A DNA stretch of 64,000 nucleotides from Acidobacteriota bacterium. GTDB lineage: Bacteria; Acidobacteriota; Thermoanaerobaculia; Gp7-AA8; JAHWKK01. The notes beneath the pieces were generated by a model. The model did no database searches. It saw only the letters and a program-made list of their open reading frames with translations, and was not told the DNA's origin. Below are positions 1-8,192 of this stretch, piece after piece. How positions within the stretch are numbered: the first letter of the stretch is position 1; every line of letters starts with the position of its first letter. Where the stretch lies: assembly GCA_019347945.1 (NCBI GenBank), contig JAHWKK010000014.1, forward strand, positions 33,560 to 97,559, written 5' to 3'. The translations under genes and the position numbers were made by a program.

Positions 1-177
1 GAGGTGCTCGTAGCCGGGATACGTGATCTGCCCCTTCACGTTTTCCCCGGCGGTGAATCTGCCCGGAGGAAAGTCGACACGGAACCATGTACCGAACTCG
101 GTTCTGTCGACGACCGCCCGCCAGACGCGAGATCGCGGCGCCCGGATGAAGACTTCCTTTTCGATTCGGTCCTTCAT
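1..177 (-). CDS. SRPBCC/AHSA1-family protein, N-terminal part (runs off the window)
   Basis: The first 59 codons of a leftward gene are visible; the rest lies outside the window. The start is the ATG at 175-177, preceded by AGGAGG six nt upstream, which is a strong ribosome binding site. The peptide begins MKDRIEKEVFIRAPRSRVW and continues through a segment with FGTWFRVDF. This is the typical opening of START-fold AHSA1 (activator of Hsp90 ATPase homologue) proteins: a charged beta strand, an 'APRSRVWRAV' turn and a 'FGTWF' motif. These small proteins bind hydrophobic ligands or act as stress-related accessory factors; the ligand cannot be told. It lies divergently to the DUF1028 gene. Confidence 0.8.
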   Translation of the reverse strand, partial: MKDRIEKEVFIRAPRSRVWRAVVDRTEFGTWFRVDFPPGRFTAGENVKGQITYPGYEHL

Positions 178-270
178 ATGCAACCTCCTGGTTGCAGGAT
201 ATCAGGCAACTTCTCGTTCCCGCCGGCTTGTTGATCCGCCCTGTTACGATGTCGGCATTCGGAGGGAGCC

Positions 271-1065
271 ATGAAAAGCATCATCACCGTCACCGGATCG
301 ATCCTGATTTCACTGATTTTTCTCGCAGCACCGTCGGAGGTTCGAGCGGATGAAACGAACGCGGCGTCCGATTCGCCTCCGGTCGTCGCCACCTACTCGA
401 TCCTCGGGTTCGATCCGGCTACCGGTGAGGTCGGCGGCGCCGTGCAGTCGCGCGTCTTCTCGGTCGGCAACGGGGTGCTGTGGGGTGAGGCTGGGGGGGG
501 CGTCGTTGCGACCCAGGCGATCGTCGACGTCAGCTACGGCCCGCGAGGAATCGAGCTGCTGAAGAGCGGGCTCACTCCGGAGGCGGCGATCGAAGCGCTC
601 GTGGCCAGCGATCCCGACCCGCAACCGAAGAACTGGAGCAGAGAGGGGCGGCAGGTCGCGATCATGGATGCCGAAGGGATCTACGCCGTCCATACCGGGC
701 CAAAGGCATCGGCATGGGCAGGCAGCCGCGGAGGACGATTCTGTACCGCGCAGGGAAACATTCTCGCCGGAGAAGAGGTCGTCGCGAAGATGGTCGAGGC
801 ATTCGAATCGACCGAAGGACACCTGTCGCTTCGTCTGATGGCGGCGCTCGAAGCGGGGCAGGCAGCTGGCGGCGACACGCGCGGAATGCAGTCGGCGGCG
901 ATGCTGATCGTCGATGAAGGCGGCGGTGTCTGGCTCAACCACGATGTCGTTCTCCGGCTTCAGGTGGACGATCACGAAGAACCCCTCACCGAGCTGCGTC
1001 GGCTTGTCGAGATGGCTGCCCGGCAAAGGGAGCGAGTGGCGAAATGGCGCGCCGAAAACTGGTGA
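271..1065 (+). CDS. Secreted DUF1028-family protein
   Basis: 264 residues. Residues 1-26 form a signal peptide ending around VRA, so the product is exported. The mature part opens with VATYSILGFDPATGEVGGAVQ and has ANVxSYGPRG-like and 'GRFCTAQGNILAG' segments, which are hallmarks of DUF1028, a family with an Ntn-hydrolase-like fold found in many bacteria and with no firmly assigned reaction. The length matches the family. GGAGGG lies five nt before the ATG, and a TACGAT box lies about 17 nt upstream of the ATG (246-251), giving an ordinary leadered transcript. It is monocistronic: the next gene converges. A hydrolase role is family-level inference only. Confidence 0.88.
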   Translation: MKSIITVTGSILISLIFLAAPSEVRADETNAASDSPPVVATYSILGFDPATGEVGGAVQSRVFSVGNGVLWGEAGGGVVATQAIVDVSYGPRGIELLKSGLTPEAAIEALVASDPDPQPKNWSREGRQVAIMDAEGIYAVHTGPKASAWAGSRGGRFCTAQGNILAGEEVVAKMVEAFESTEGHLSLRLMAALEAGQAAGGDTRGMQSAAMLIVDEGGGVWLNHDVVLRLQVDDHEEPLTELRRLVEMAARQRERVAKWRAENW

Positions 1066-1152
1066 AACAGGACCTGGAGATTTTGACGAGGATTGTCGGA
1101 TCCTCGAGCGTTGACCGAAAATGAGCGAGCGGTCCGTACGTGTCCTGAAGAC

Positions 1153-2094
1153 TCAGAAGTGCAGCGTGAGCCCGACCAGCAGCATCGACGTATCGAAGTC
1201 GCGTCCCTCCAGATTCGAGTCGACGTCCTCGAACGATCCGTAGAGATTCAGCGTCAGGTAATCGAGCAATTCGTAATCGGCGTAGCCGGAAAGCTGCTGG
1301 CGATCGTCCGAGCGGCCAAAGTTCGAGCTCGCTGTGGCGCTCGTCGAATAGTCCCGTTCCCGCAATCGGAGGCGAACGCTCGCGTAGAGACGGGGAGAGA
1401 CGGCTGAACGGATCTGAAGGTATACCTCGCTCTGGTCATACGAGAGGGTCGGATCATCCACGTCGCGTTCACCGGCAGCGAAACCGATCTCGGGCGAGAA
1501 CTGCCGCCAGCCGCGGTACCGTACGGCACCCATGATCTCGCTGTAGTCATTGTCTCGGACGGGAGTCAGATCGAATTCCTGGTTCTGGAGCTCTCCGCCC
1601 GCCTTCAGCTCCCAGTCGCGCGTCACGCGGTAGCCGTATTGCCCGCTGAACGTTCGGACGTCCGCCCGGTCGAATACATCCCCGACGTCGAAAGTGGGAC
1701 GGTCCATCTGCTGATCGAAATAGACGTCGAAAGCGTGTGGCCGGCCATCGCCGCGAGCTCCAATCCGGAAACCATCCGCCGAGTCGAGCAGGTCGTCGTT
1801 GTACTGGACCGTGTTGGCGCTCGCATATGCCCGCACCGGCAGGCTGCGACTCAGTCGATAGGACGCGCCGGCCTCGCCGTAGAACGCGTGGACGTCTTCC
1901 TCTGCTCGTCCTTCCGTGGCCTGGAAGAAATTCTGGAAAAACAGTCCTTGCCCCTTGACCCACGCCTGGAGACGCTGCTCTGCAGGCGGCGGTGGCTGTA
2001 CTTCTTTCGGATCGTCGACTCTCTCCTGCGCTGCAAGCGGAACCGACAACGACAGCGTCAGCAATCCCGCCAGGCGGGTTCTTCCGTTTGTCAT
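1153..2094 (-). CDS. Outer-membrane beta-barrel protein closing the exopolysaccharide operon
   Basis: About 313 residues. I start at the ATG at 2094 because GGAGG lies just upstream and the resulting N-terminus is a clean signal peptide ending PLAAQ; an ATG 21 nt earlier is possible. The mature chain alternates polar and hydrophobic residues in short strands (for example VYLQIRSAVSPRLYASVRLR) and ends in TLHF, with the terminal phenylalanine typical of barrels inserted by BamA. It is the last gene of the leftward polysaccharide operon, 24 nt after the GT2 gene. A role in exporting or anchoring the polysaccharide is inferred from position; no Wza/OPX-type protein is present in this locus. Confidence 0.7.
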   Translation of the reverse strand: MTNGRTRLAGLLTLSLSVPLAAQERVDDPKEVQPPPPAEQRLQAWVKGQGLFFQNFFQATEGRAEEDVHAFYGEAGASYRLSRSLPVRAYASANTVQYNDDLLDSADGFRIGARGDGRPHAFDVYFDQQMDRPTFDVGDVFDRADVRTFSGQYGYRVTRDWELKAGGELQNQEFDLTPVRDNDYSEIMGAVRYRGWRQFSPEIGFAAGERDVDDPTLSYDQSEVYLQIRSAVSPRLYASVRLRLRERDYSTSATASSNFGRSDDRQQLSGYADYELLDYLTLNLYGSFEDVDSNLEGRDFDTSMLLVGLTLHF

Positions 2095-2118
2095 GAGCCC
2101 TCCGGATTCAGACATCGT

Positions 2119-3273
2119 TCAGGTGCCTCGTGGCGACCATTCTCGCACGCGTCTCCCTCTTGCGATCGAAAGGACGCCGAGAAACGCCGCTGCATTCACG
2201 AGACAGAAGTAATAAGGAATCGAGAAAACCTTCCATTCTCCACCTCGAGTCTTCCTGAGAAGCGCACCCGCAATTGCGAGCCCATAGAAGGTGATCTGGA
2301 ACAGCAACAGGACCAGAAACCAGGGACCCGCGATCGACAACATCGCGGTGGAAAGCAATAGAAGCACCAGAAAGAATGGTACGAAGTGACGAATCAGCTT
2401 GTGTGAGAGCAGCTCCACCGAGTAGAAGCCCGACGTCCAGAGCGCGCTCCCGAGCTTCAGCAGAGCCAGGACGCTGTGATTGGTCACCCGGATTTTGCGG
2501 CGAAATTCATTACTACCCTCGGCGGGTGCCTCCTCCAATGCCACCGCCTCGGGATCGAAGATGAGCCGGAAGCCCTGCAGAACGACTCGCGTGGAGATGG
2601 CGATGTCGTCCGCCTGGGCCGGATCGGCAATCGGTACGTAGAGGCTTTTCCTGACGGCATAAAGACTGCCGTCGGCCGCAAACATGCTTCCGATCGTGCT
2701 CTCCAGCTCCTTCTGCCACTGATCCCAGCGCCAGTAGAGATTTTCTCCCTGCTCGGTCGTGTCTGTCCCCGACCGGACGATGTATTTCTTCTTTCCCGAA
2801 ACGCCTCCGACCGCATCGTCCGCAAACGCTCGCACGAGCAACCTCACCGCATCGGGACGCAGCTCGACATTGGCGTCGGTGAAGATGATAATTTCGCTCT
2901 CTGCTGCCGCGACACCGCTGTTCAGGGCACCCGCCTTCCCGCTTCGAGGAAGCGAAAGAAGTCGGACACCATTCTGATCATGACGACGGATGATCTCCTC
3001 GGTCGAATCCGTCGAGCCGTCCGAGACGAACAGCACTTCGAGGCGATCCCGTGGATAGTCCAGATCGTGGCAGTTCCGAATCTTCCGCTCGACCACATTC
3101 TCTTCGTTGAATACCGGAATGATGATCGTCACCGACGGAGTGACGTCAACACGCGACACCGGATGTGGTCGCAGCCGTGCCATCAGAAAGATCAACAGGG
3201 GATAGCCGGCGTACACGTAGGCGACGACCAGGGCCGATCCGAAAAAGAGCGTCAGCAGAACGATCTCGATCAC
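2119..3273 (-). CDS. Membrane-bound family 2 glycosyltransferase
   Basis: 384 residues. An N-terminal transmembrane helix is followed by a GT-A domain: VTIIIPVFNEENVVERKI, then SDGSTDSTEE, FTDANVELRPDA, the acidic QADDIAIS segment and RRKIRVTNHS, which corresponds to the Q/RxxRW region of processive synthases. Two or three further membrane helices follow at about residues 300-370. This layout resembles hyaluronan/poly-GlcNAc-type synthases and ceramide-type GT2 enzymes. The GTG start overlaps the previous gene's TGA (GTGA), showing translational coupling. Sugar specificity cannot be read. Confidence 0.88.
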   Translation of the reverse strand: MIEIVLLTLFFGSALVVAYVYAGYPLLIFLMARLRPHPVSRVDVTPSVTIIIPVFNEENVVERKIRNCHDLDYPRDRLEVLFVSDGSTDSTEEIIRRHDQNGVRLLSLPRSGKAGALNSGVAAAESEIIIFTDANVELRPDAVRLLVRAFADDAVGGVSGKKKYIVRSGTDTTEQGENLYWRWDQWQKELESTIGSMFAADGSLYAVRKSLYVPIADPAQADDIAISTRVVLQGFRLIFDPEAVALEEAPAEGSNEFRRKIRVTNHSVLALLKLGSALWTSGFYSVELLSHKLIRHFVPFFLVLLLLSTAMLSIAGPWFLVLLLFQITFYGLAIAGALLRKTRGGEWKVFSIPYYFCLVNAAAFLGVLSIARGRRVREWSPRGT

Positions 3274-4499
3274 GATCGTCTCCGCTCCATCAGGTCTTCG
3301 TAAGTCTGGAGGATCGTTCGTGCCACGTTCGACCAGGAAAACCGTTCTTTCGCTTCCTTTCGCGCTGCCGAGCCGAGCCTTCGCGCCAGATCGTCGTCAT
3401 TGAGCAGAGCCGTGATCGCGTCCGACAAGGAATCCGGCTCGTCCGGTTCTACCAGAAGGCCGGTTTCCCCGTCCCGGATGACCTCGGGCATAGCACCGAC
3501 GCGTGTCGCCACGATCGGCACGCCGAACGTCTGAGCGAGTTGCAGCGCACCGCTCTGATAGATGGAGCGATAGGGGAAGACCGCAACGTCCGCCAGGTCC
3601 ATCCATGCTCGAACATCCTCGGACGCGACGTACCGCGCGACGACTCGAAGATGCTCTTTCAATCCGCGCCGGTTTGCCTCTTCGAGGTAGGCATCGGTAT
3701 CGAAACTCGCCGTCGGATAACCCGCGAGAACGAGGATCGCACCCTCCGTTCGAGCCTTCACCTTCGCGAATGCCTCGAGGAGAAGGTCGAGTCCTTTGTA
3801 TAGAGAAAGAGTGCCGAAGAAGAGGACGACGCGCTGCGTGGGGTGGAGTGCGAGCTCTTCCCGAAGGCGTTCCGGGGTCGACTCGGGGGAGGCCAGGTCG
3901 TGAAAAATCCGTTCATTGCCATGAACGATTCGTACGACGCTCTCGGCGCTCGCGGGAAACGTGCGGGAAAACTCGTCGGCGTTGACGTCATAGTGAACGA
4001 AGATCGCGTCGAACTGCCGATACGTTCTGGAGTAGAACGACCGCTCGAAACGGGAGATCTCGAACGTTCCGGTCGAGCCGGCGCCTCCGGAGAAGGGATT
4101 GATATTGTGGCAGATGTCCGCGAGCAACGGCGCCTGCCTCCGGAGCATCCGGACCGGCAGGAGATCCATTGCGAACCGGATGTCGCCGAGCTGAACGACG
4201 TCGGGGCGAAGGCGGCGGATGATGAGAAAGATCCGCAGCCACTCCCGATAATGGATCACCGCACGAACGACACGCCGGAGACGACGGACTAGCAGTGAGT
4301 GGCGTTCCCGAGCGGGTTTCGGATCCCACAGATGGAGAGATCGCTTCAGGGTGAACGGGTGCTCGAGGGCTTCGAGCTCGTAGTGGCGATCCGTGAGGAG
4401 GGTGACCGATGCGCCCAGCTCGTGCATCGCCCGGCAGAGCTGCCAGGAGTAATGAATCATCCCCCCTTTCCCAGCAGGCTCGATCACCACGATTTTCAT
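3270..4499 (-). CDS. Family 4 glycosyltransferase
   Basis: 409 residues, GT-B fold. The N-terminal half opens with MKIVVIEPAGKGGMIHYSWQ, a donor/acceptor cleft glycine-rich start. The C-terminal half has VVLFFGTLSLYKGLDLLLEA and the GT4 motif SGALQLAQTFGVPIVATRVG followed by PEVIRDGETGLLVEP. The residue pattern of the E-x7-E motif is degenerate here: the first glutamate is replaced (SGALQLAQ), which occurs in some GT4 members. Start and stop overlap both neighbours by four bases, as in a tight operon. It probably adds one sugar to a lipid-linked repeat unit on the cytoplasmic face. Confidence 0.9.
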   Translation of the reverse strand: MKIVVIEPAGKGGMIHYSWQLCRAMHELGASVTLLTDRHYELEALEHPFTLKRSLHLWDPKPARERHSLLVRRLRRVVRAVIHYREWLRIFLIIRRLRPDVVQLGDIRFAMDLLPVRMLRRQAPLLADICHNINPFSGGAGSTGTFEISRFERSFYSRTYRQFDAIFVHYDVNADEFSRTFPASAESVVRIVHGNERIFHDLASPESTPERLREELALHPTQRVVLFFGTLSLYKGLDLLLEAFAKVKARTEGAILVLAGYPTASFDTDAYLEEANRRGLKEHLRVVARYVASEDVRAWMDLADVAVFPYRSIYQSGALQLAQTFGVPIVATRVGAMPEVIRDGETGLLVEPDEPDSLSDAITALLNDDDLARRLGSAARKEAKERFSWSNVARTILQTYEDLMERRRS

Positions 4500-5698
4500 C
4501 GATCTCCCTCGTGCCTTCCGCTCGATTCACGAAGAACGGCGGAGTAGAGGTTCTCGAGTCGATTGAACCACGCATCGATTGAAAAATCCCGTTCGACTTT
4601 CGTACGGGCAGCCTCTGCGGTCCGGTCTCTCCATGATGAGTCCCCGAGAGCTCGGTCGATTGCGTCAGCGAGAGCTTTCTCATCGCCCGGAGGTACGAGC
4701 AGTCCGGTCCGTTCATCCTCGACGATCTCCGGGACCCCACCGACCTCACTCGCGATGACGGGCACACCGGCAGCGAAGGCTTCGAGGAGAACCGTCGGAA
4801 ACGCGTCCCGTAGTGTCGGCAGAACGAAAAGATCCGCTTCGGCGAGAATTGCGGCGACATCGCGGCGGAACCCCGTCCAGCGGACCGATCGGCTAATCCC
4901 CAGATCGTTTGCCATTCTCTTCCACTCGTCGGACATCGGACCGTCTCCGACGACGACCAGAATGCAATCGCCTCGTCGATCGAGCACCTCTCGTGCCGCG
5001 CGAAGCAGAGTGTCGATCCCCTTGTCGCGGCGCAGCACCGCCACGGTCGCGATCACCGAGGCCTGGCTCCCGATTCCGAGCTCCTGCCGGATCGAACCGT
5101 CAGTTTCCATGGGGCCCGGCTCGAGATCGATGCCGTTGTGAACGATGGCGATTTTCGAGCCGTCGAGCGACGTGCTCCTCTCCCATTCGTGGCCGAGGGC
5201 ATGGGAAACGACGACAACTCTGGCGGAGAACCGGTTGAGGAGGAAGACCATCAGACGCTGCCGAATGGATTCGCGGAGTCCGCCGGCGTGGGAGGGTGGG
5301 ATGTGCAGCGAGGCGACGAAAGGGACGCGATGGCGCCGAGCGATGAGCGATCCCCAGATCGCGGCATAGGCGAGATGCGCATGAATGAGCTCCGGCCGGA
5401 GATTGCGGACGAGGCGCGACAGACGTCGCATCGCCCCTGCGTCGCGGAGGTTCCGCGCGTCGAGATTCACGACGTTGACCGACGCCGAGCGCAGCTCCTG
5501 CTCGAGCGGATTCCCGCCGATCGTCGTACGCGCACAGATCGTGAGCTCGACTGCCCGTTTCCGGGCAGCTCTCGCGAATGGAAGGACGAGGGCCTCCGCT
5601 CCTCCCATCGTCAGCGAATCGATCAGCCAGAGAAGACGGTACGGACCGCCGCGCGGAACCGCGCCTGCATCGCCGTCCATGGCATTTGGCTGCGCCAT
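4496..5698 (-). CDS. Family 4 glycosyltransferase
   Basis: 400 residues from the ATG at 5698, chosen because AAGGAGGAG lies five nt before it; the frame is open further upstream but that stretch is a shadow of the preceding kinase-like gene. Sequence: LLWLIDSLTMGGAEALVLPF (GGAE start of GT4 proteins), then DGSKIAIVHNGIDLEP, VIATVAVLRRDKGIDTLLRA, LFVLPTLRDAFPTVLLEAFA (E-x7-E region) and ASEVGGVPEIVEDERTGLL. This resembles WecG-independent GT4 enzymes of polysaccharide loci. The start lies 76 nt inside the upstream kinase-like gene, an unusually long overlap. Confidence 0.9.
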   Translation of the reverse strand: MAQPNAMDGDAGAVPRGGPYRLLWLIDSLTMGGAEALVLPFARAARKRAVELTICARTTIGGNPLEQELRSASVNVVNLDARNLRDAGAMRRLSRLVRNLRPELIHAHLAYAAIWGSLIARRHRVPFVASLHIPPSHAGGLRESIRQRLMVFLLNRFSARVVVVSHALGHEWERSTSLDGSKIAIVHNGIDLEPGPMETDGSIRQELGIGSQASVIATVAVLRRDKGIDTLLRAAREVLDRRGDCILVVVGDGPMSDEWKRMANDLGISRSVRWTGFRRDVAAILAEADLFVLPTLRDAFPTVLLEAFAAGVPVIASEVGGVPEIVEDERTGLLVPPGDEKALADAIDRALGDSSWRDRTAEAARTKVERDFSIDAWFNRLENLYSAVLRESSGRHEGDR

Positions 5699-6720
5699 CC
5701 GTGCTCCTCCTTTCCGGCATCTTTCTCTCCCCCCGCGAGAAATGCCTCGAACATCGGCCGAAGCAGTGCGCGGTCGATACCCGCCTCTCGGATGTACGCC
5801 TCCAGATACGTTCCGACCACCGACGAAGCCCTCGAGTCGCGAGCAAACGCATTCTCGAATCGATCCAGCGGGTTTTCCGGGAACCATGAGGGGGCGTTCA
5901 TCGCGAAGAGCAGCGGCAGCGTGAAGAGATCGTGCCAGAGGGGACCGCTGAGCGAGGCCCGCTCCCAGTCGACGACCCCGGAGAGCTCGCCGTCATTGCC
6001 AAAAAGAAGGTTTCTGGCCCAGAGATCACCGTGAACGACGACCCCCCGCTCGGTGGGCGGTTTCTCGAGCGCCATCGCCTCTTCCGTCGCATCCGAAAGG
6101 GTTCCTCGAGATGTTCCGACCGTCTCGCGGTGCAACCGACCGAGCCACGCTCCAGCTCGGACCAGATGTTTCCGATGCGACCGCAACGGCCGCAGGGATC
6201 GTTGCATGGAGATCCAGAGAGGCTGGCCTTCGAGCGGGGAGAGTACCAGGATCTCGTGCTCGCCCGATTCGCCGTACTCGACCACTCGAGGAATCTTCGA
6301 CGCGACAGCATCGTCCGAGCTCTGCAGCCGCCCGAGCACGCGTGCTTCGTTGGCGAGAGGAACGCCAGCGGAGGAGCGCTTCCGGAGCTTCACGACGCTC
6401 GACAGACGACCATCCCGGAATGTGAAAATCGTGCTCCGGGCACGTTCACCTCCCTCGTAGTCGCGCAGAAGAAGCCATTCCGTATCCTCAGGGGGAAGCG
6501 TTGCATCGGCGAGATCCGGAATGTCCGACTCGTCTGCGATCAGCGAGAGCGGCGAAGAATGAGCGATCTCCCTCGACTCTCCCTTCAGCGTGATGTTGCC
6601 CCCGATCGCCGCAAGACGACGTCCGCGAGAGTGAATCGACGTCAGATTTCGCTTCGCGAACTCCCTCGCAGCTTTCGCATCGGCGGGGAAGACTATCCGT
6701 CCGGTCTCCACGACTCTCAT
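5623..6720 (-). CDS. APH-family (small-molecule kinase-like) protein in the polysaccharide operon
   Basis: 365 residues from the ATG at 6720, which overlaps the flippase stop by four bases (ATGA). The C-terminal half has the phosphotransferase catalytic loop GVVVHGDLWARNLLFGNDG (H-G-D-x4-N) followed by VVDWERA, the metal-binding D-x-D/E equivalent of aminoglycoside/choline kinases. The N-terminal half, with FTFRDGRLSSVVKLRKRS, gives the beta-sheet lobe and the ATP lysine. In polysaccharide loci such kinases could phosphorylate a sugar, choline-like or other small substituent; the substrate is not known here. Antibiotic resistance is unlikely given the context. Compare the similar domain fused to a GT4 at 8189-10417. 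Confidence 0.82.
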   Translation of the reverse strand: MRVVETGRIVFPADAKAAREFAKRNLTSIHSRGRRLAAIGGNITLKGESREIAHSSPLSLIADESDIPDLADATLPPEDTEWLLLRDYEGGERARSTIFTFRDGRLSSVVKLRKRSSAGVPLANEARVLGRLQSSDDAVASKIPRVVEYGESGEHEILVLSPLEGQPLWISMQRSLRPLRSHRKHLVRAGAWLGRLHRETVGTSRGTLSDATEEAMALEKPPTERGVVVHGDLWARNLLFGNDGELSGVVDWERASLSGPLWHDLFTLPLLFAMNAPSWFPENPLDRFENAFARDSRASSVVGTYLEAYIREAGIDRALLRPMFEAFLAGGEKDAGKEEHGWRSQMPWTAMQARFRAAVRTVFSG

Positions 6721-8192
6721 CCCTGCTCCCCTTCGCGGACATCGGTCTCCGTTGATCGGTTTCGCTTCAGCGGAAGCGCCGCGATCAGCTCGGTGAAGAG
6801 ATATCTGTCGACGAGCCATGTGACGATCCCGTATGCCGCGCCGCACAGAACGATGAGCAGGAGGAGGGTGATGACCGGGCTCGGTTGCCCGATGAATCGA
6901 AGAAGCAGGAGGCCGGTGGAGACCAGCGCGAGACCGCCGGCAAGAGACGTTCGCAGCGATCGGAGCAGCTCCTCCCATCGGAACCCGAGCAGCCGCTTCA
7001 CCACCACGAGGTTGAGCGTCGCGGTGCCTGCGGTTACCAGTGCCATGGTCATTGCGACTTCTTCGACTCCTGAAGAGCCCGCGAGAATCAGCGCAGGGAG
7101 CAGAATTGCGGCCTTGACGAGACCCAGAACCGCGAGCAAGCCTGACCGGCCCGTAGCCTTCAGGACGTCGCCCGCATGAGTTCCGAGCGATCGAAGTCCG
7201 GCGTAAATCGCGAGCCACTGCAGGAGCGGTACAGCGTCTGCCCACTTCGCACCAAAGAAGACCGTGACGAGAGGCCCGGCGGAGACGAATAGTCCGGCCG
7301 CCATCGGAACCGTCACGAACGACACGTAACGCAACGCTTTCAGATAGGCGTGACGCAGTCCTTCACCGGAGTGCTGCATTTTCGAAAACGCCGGGAAAAG
7401 CACCTTGCTCGCGACCCACAGAATCACGCTGACCGAAGCCTCGGGGATTTTGTAGGCGATCTGGTAGAGACCGAGGGCGCGGGCGCCGATCATCCGGCCC
7501 ACGATCAGGAGGTCCGAGTGATGAACGACTGCCGCGATGACATTCACCCCGATGATTCCCCTCCCGTATCGCAGCATCGGGAGGAGAAGATCGCGAGGGA
7601 AGCCGAGCGTCGGCCGCCATGGAACGATCATCCACGCTCCGATGGTCCACACGGTCAGCCCGGCGAGGTGTCCCCAGACGAGACTCCAGGCCCCCAGACC
7701 TGCAAACGCGAGGACGATCGAGATCACCGCTTTGGTCGACGTGAGGCCGAGCTCGGGAATCATGCGAGCCTTGAAACGAAGGTCTTTCTGGGCGAGAGCG
7801 TCGTGCGTATTGCCCGCGAACTTCACCAGAAAGGCCAGCGCGAGCACGCGAATGATCGCTTCCGCCTCCGGACTATTGAAAAAGTCGGCAATGAGAGGGG
7901 CGAGGGCGATCGTACCGCCACACCACAGCATTCCCATCACGATGTTGATCACGAAGGTGACCTGCGCGGCGTCATCGCGCCGCTCCGGCCAGTAGATCAG
8001 CGCCACCGTGGTCCCGAGATCGCCGATGGTCTCGGCGTACGTGATGTAGACCAGCGCGAATGCGAGCAGCCCGAAGTCAGTCGGAGCGAGGAGTCTGGCG
8101 AGAACCGCGAGACTCAGCAGCGAGATGATCCTCGTGCCGGCAGTCGATGCAAACGCCCAGAGTGCCGCCCGGAGAGTGACGGCGGTTCTCAA
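6717..8192 (-). CDS. Wzx-type polysaccharide flippase (MOP superfamily)
   Basis: About 491 residues with roughly 12-14 hydrophobic segments and the family's N-terminal signature TLRAALWAFASTAGTRIISL and ARLLAPTDFGLLAFA. It would move the undecaprenyl-linked repeat unit across the inner membrane. I favour the TTG start at 8192: it overlaps the upstream stop as TTGA, has GGGAG eight nt upstream and gives the family's usual short N-terminus. An ATG at 8243 would add 17 residues but has no visible ribosome binding site and would overlap the upstream gene by 55 nt. It sits between two kinase-like genes. Confidence 0.88.
   Translation of the reverse strand: MRTAVTLRAALWAFASTAGTRIISLLSLAVLARLLAPTDFGLLAFALVYITYAETIGDLGTTVALIYWPERRDDAAQVTFVINIVMGMLWCGGTIALAPLIADFFNSPEAEAIIRVLALAFLVKFAGNTHDALAQKDLRFKARMIPELGLTSTKAVISIVLAFAGLGAWSLVWGHLAGLTVWTIGAWMIVPWRPTLGFPRDLLLPMLRYGRGIIGVNVIAAVVHHSDLLIVGRMIGARALGLYQIAYKIPEASVSVILWVASKVLFPAFSKMQHSGEGLRHAYLKALRYVSFVTVPMAAGLFVSAGPLVTVFFGAKWADAVPLLQWLAIYAGLRSLGTHAGDVLKATGRSGLLAVLGLVKAAILLPALILAGSSGVEEVAMTMALVTAGTATLNLVVVKRLLGFRWEELLRSLRTSLAGGLALVSTGLLLLRFIGQPSPVITLLLLIVLCGAAYGIVTWLVDRYLFTELIAALPLKRNRSTETDVREGEQG

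Noticed and set aside
5699..5887. N-terminal extension of the GT4 gene ending at 4496
   Set aside because: This stretch is antisense-frame shadow of the APH-type gene; the ATG at 5698 has an AAGGAGGAG site.
5932..7179. A long plus-strand open frame across the APH-type and flippase genes
   Set aside because: Shadow of two recognised minus-strand genes; low-complexity Arg/Ser composition.
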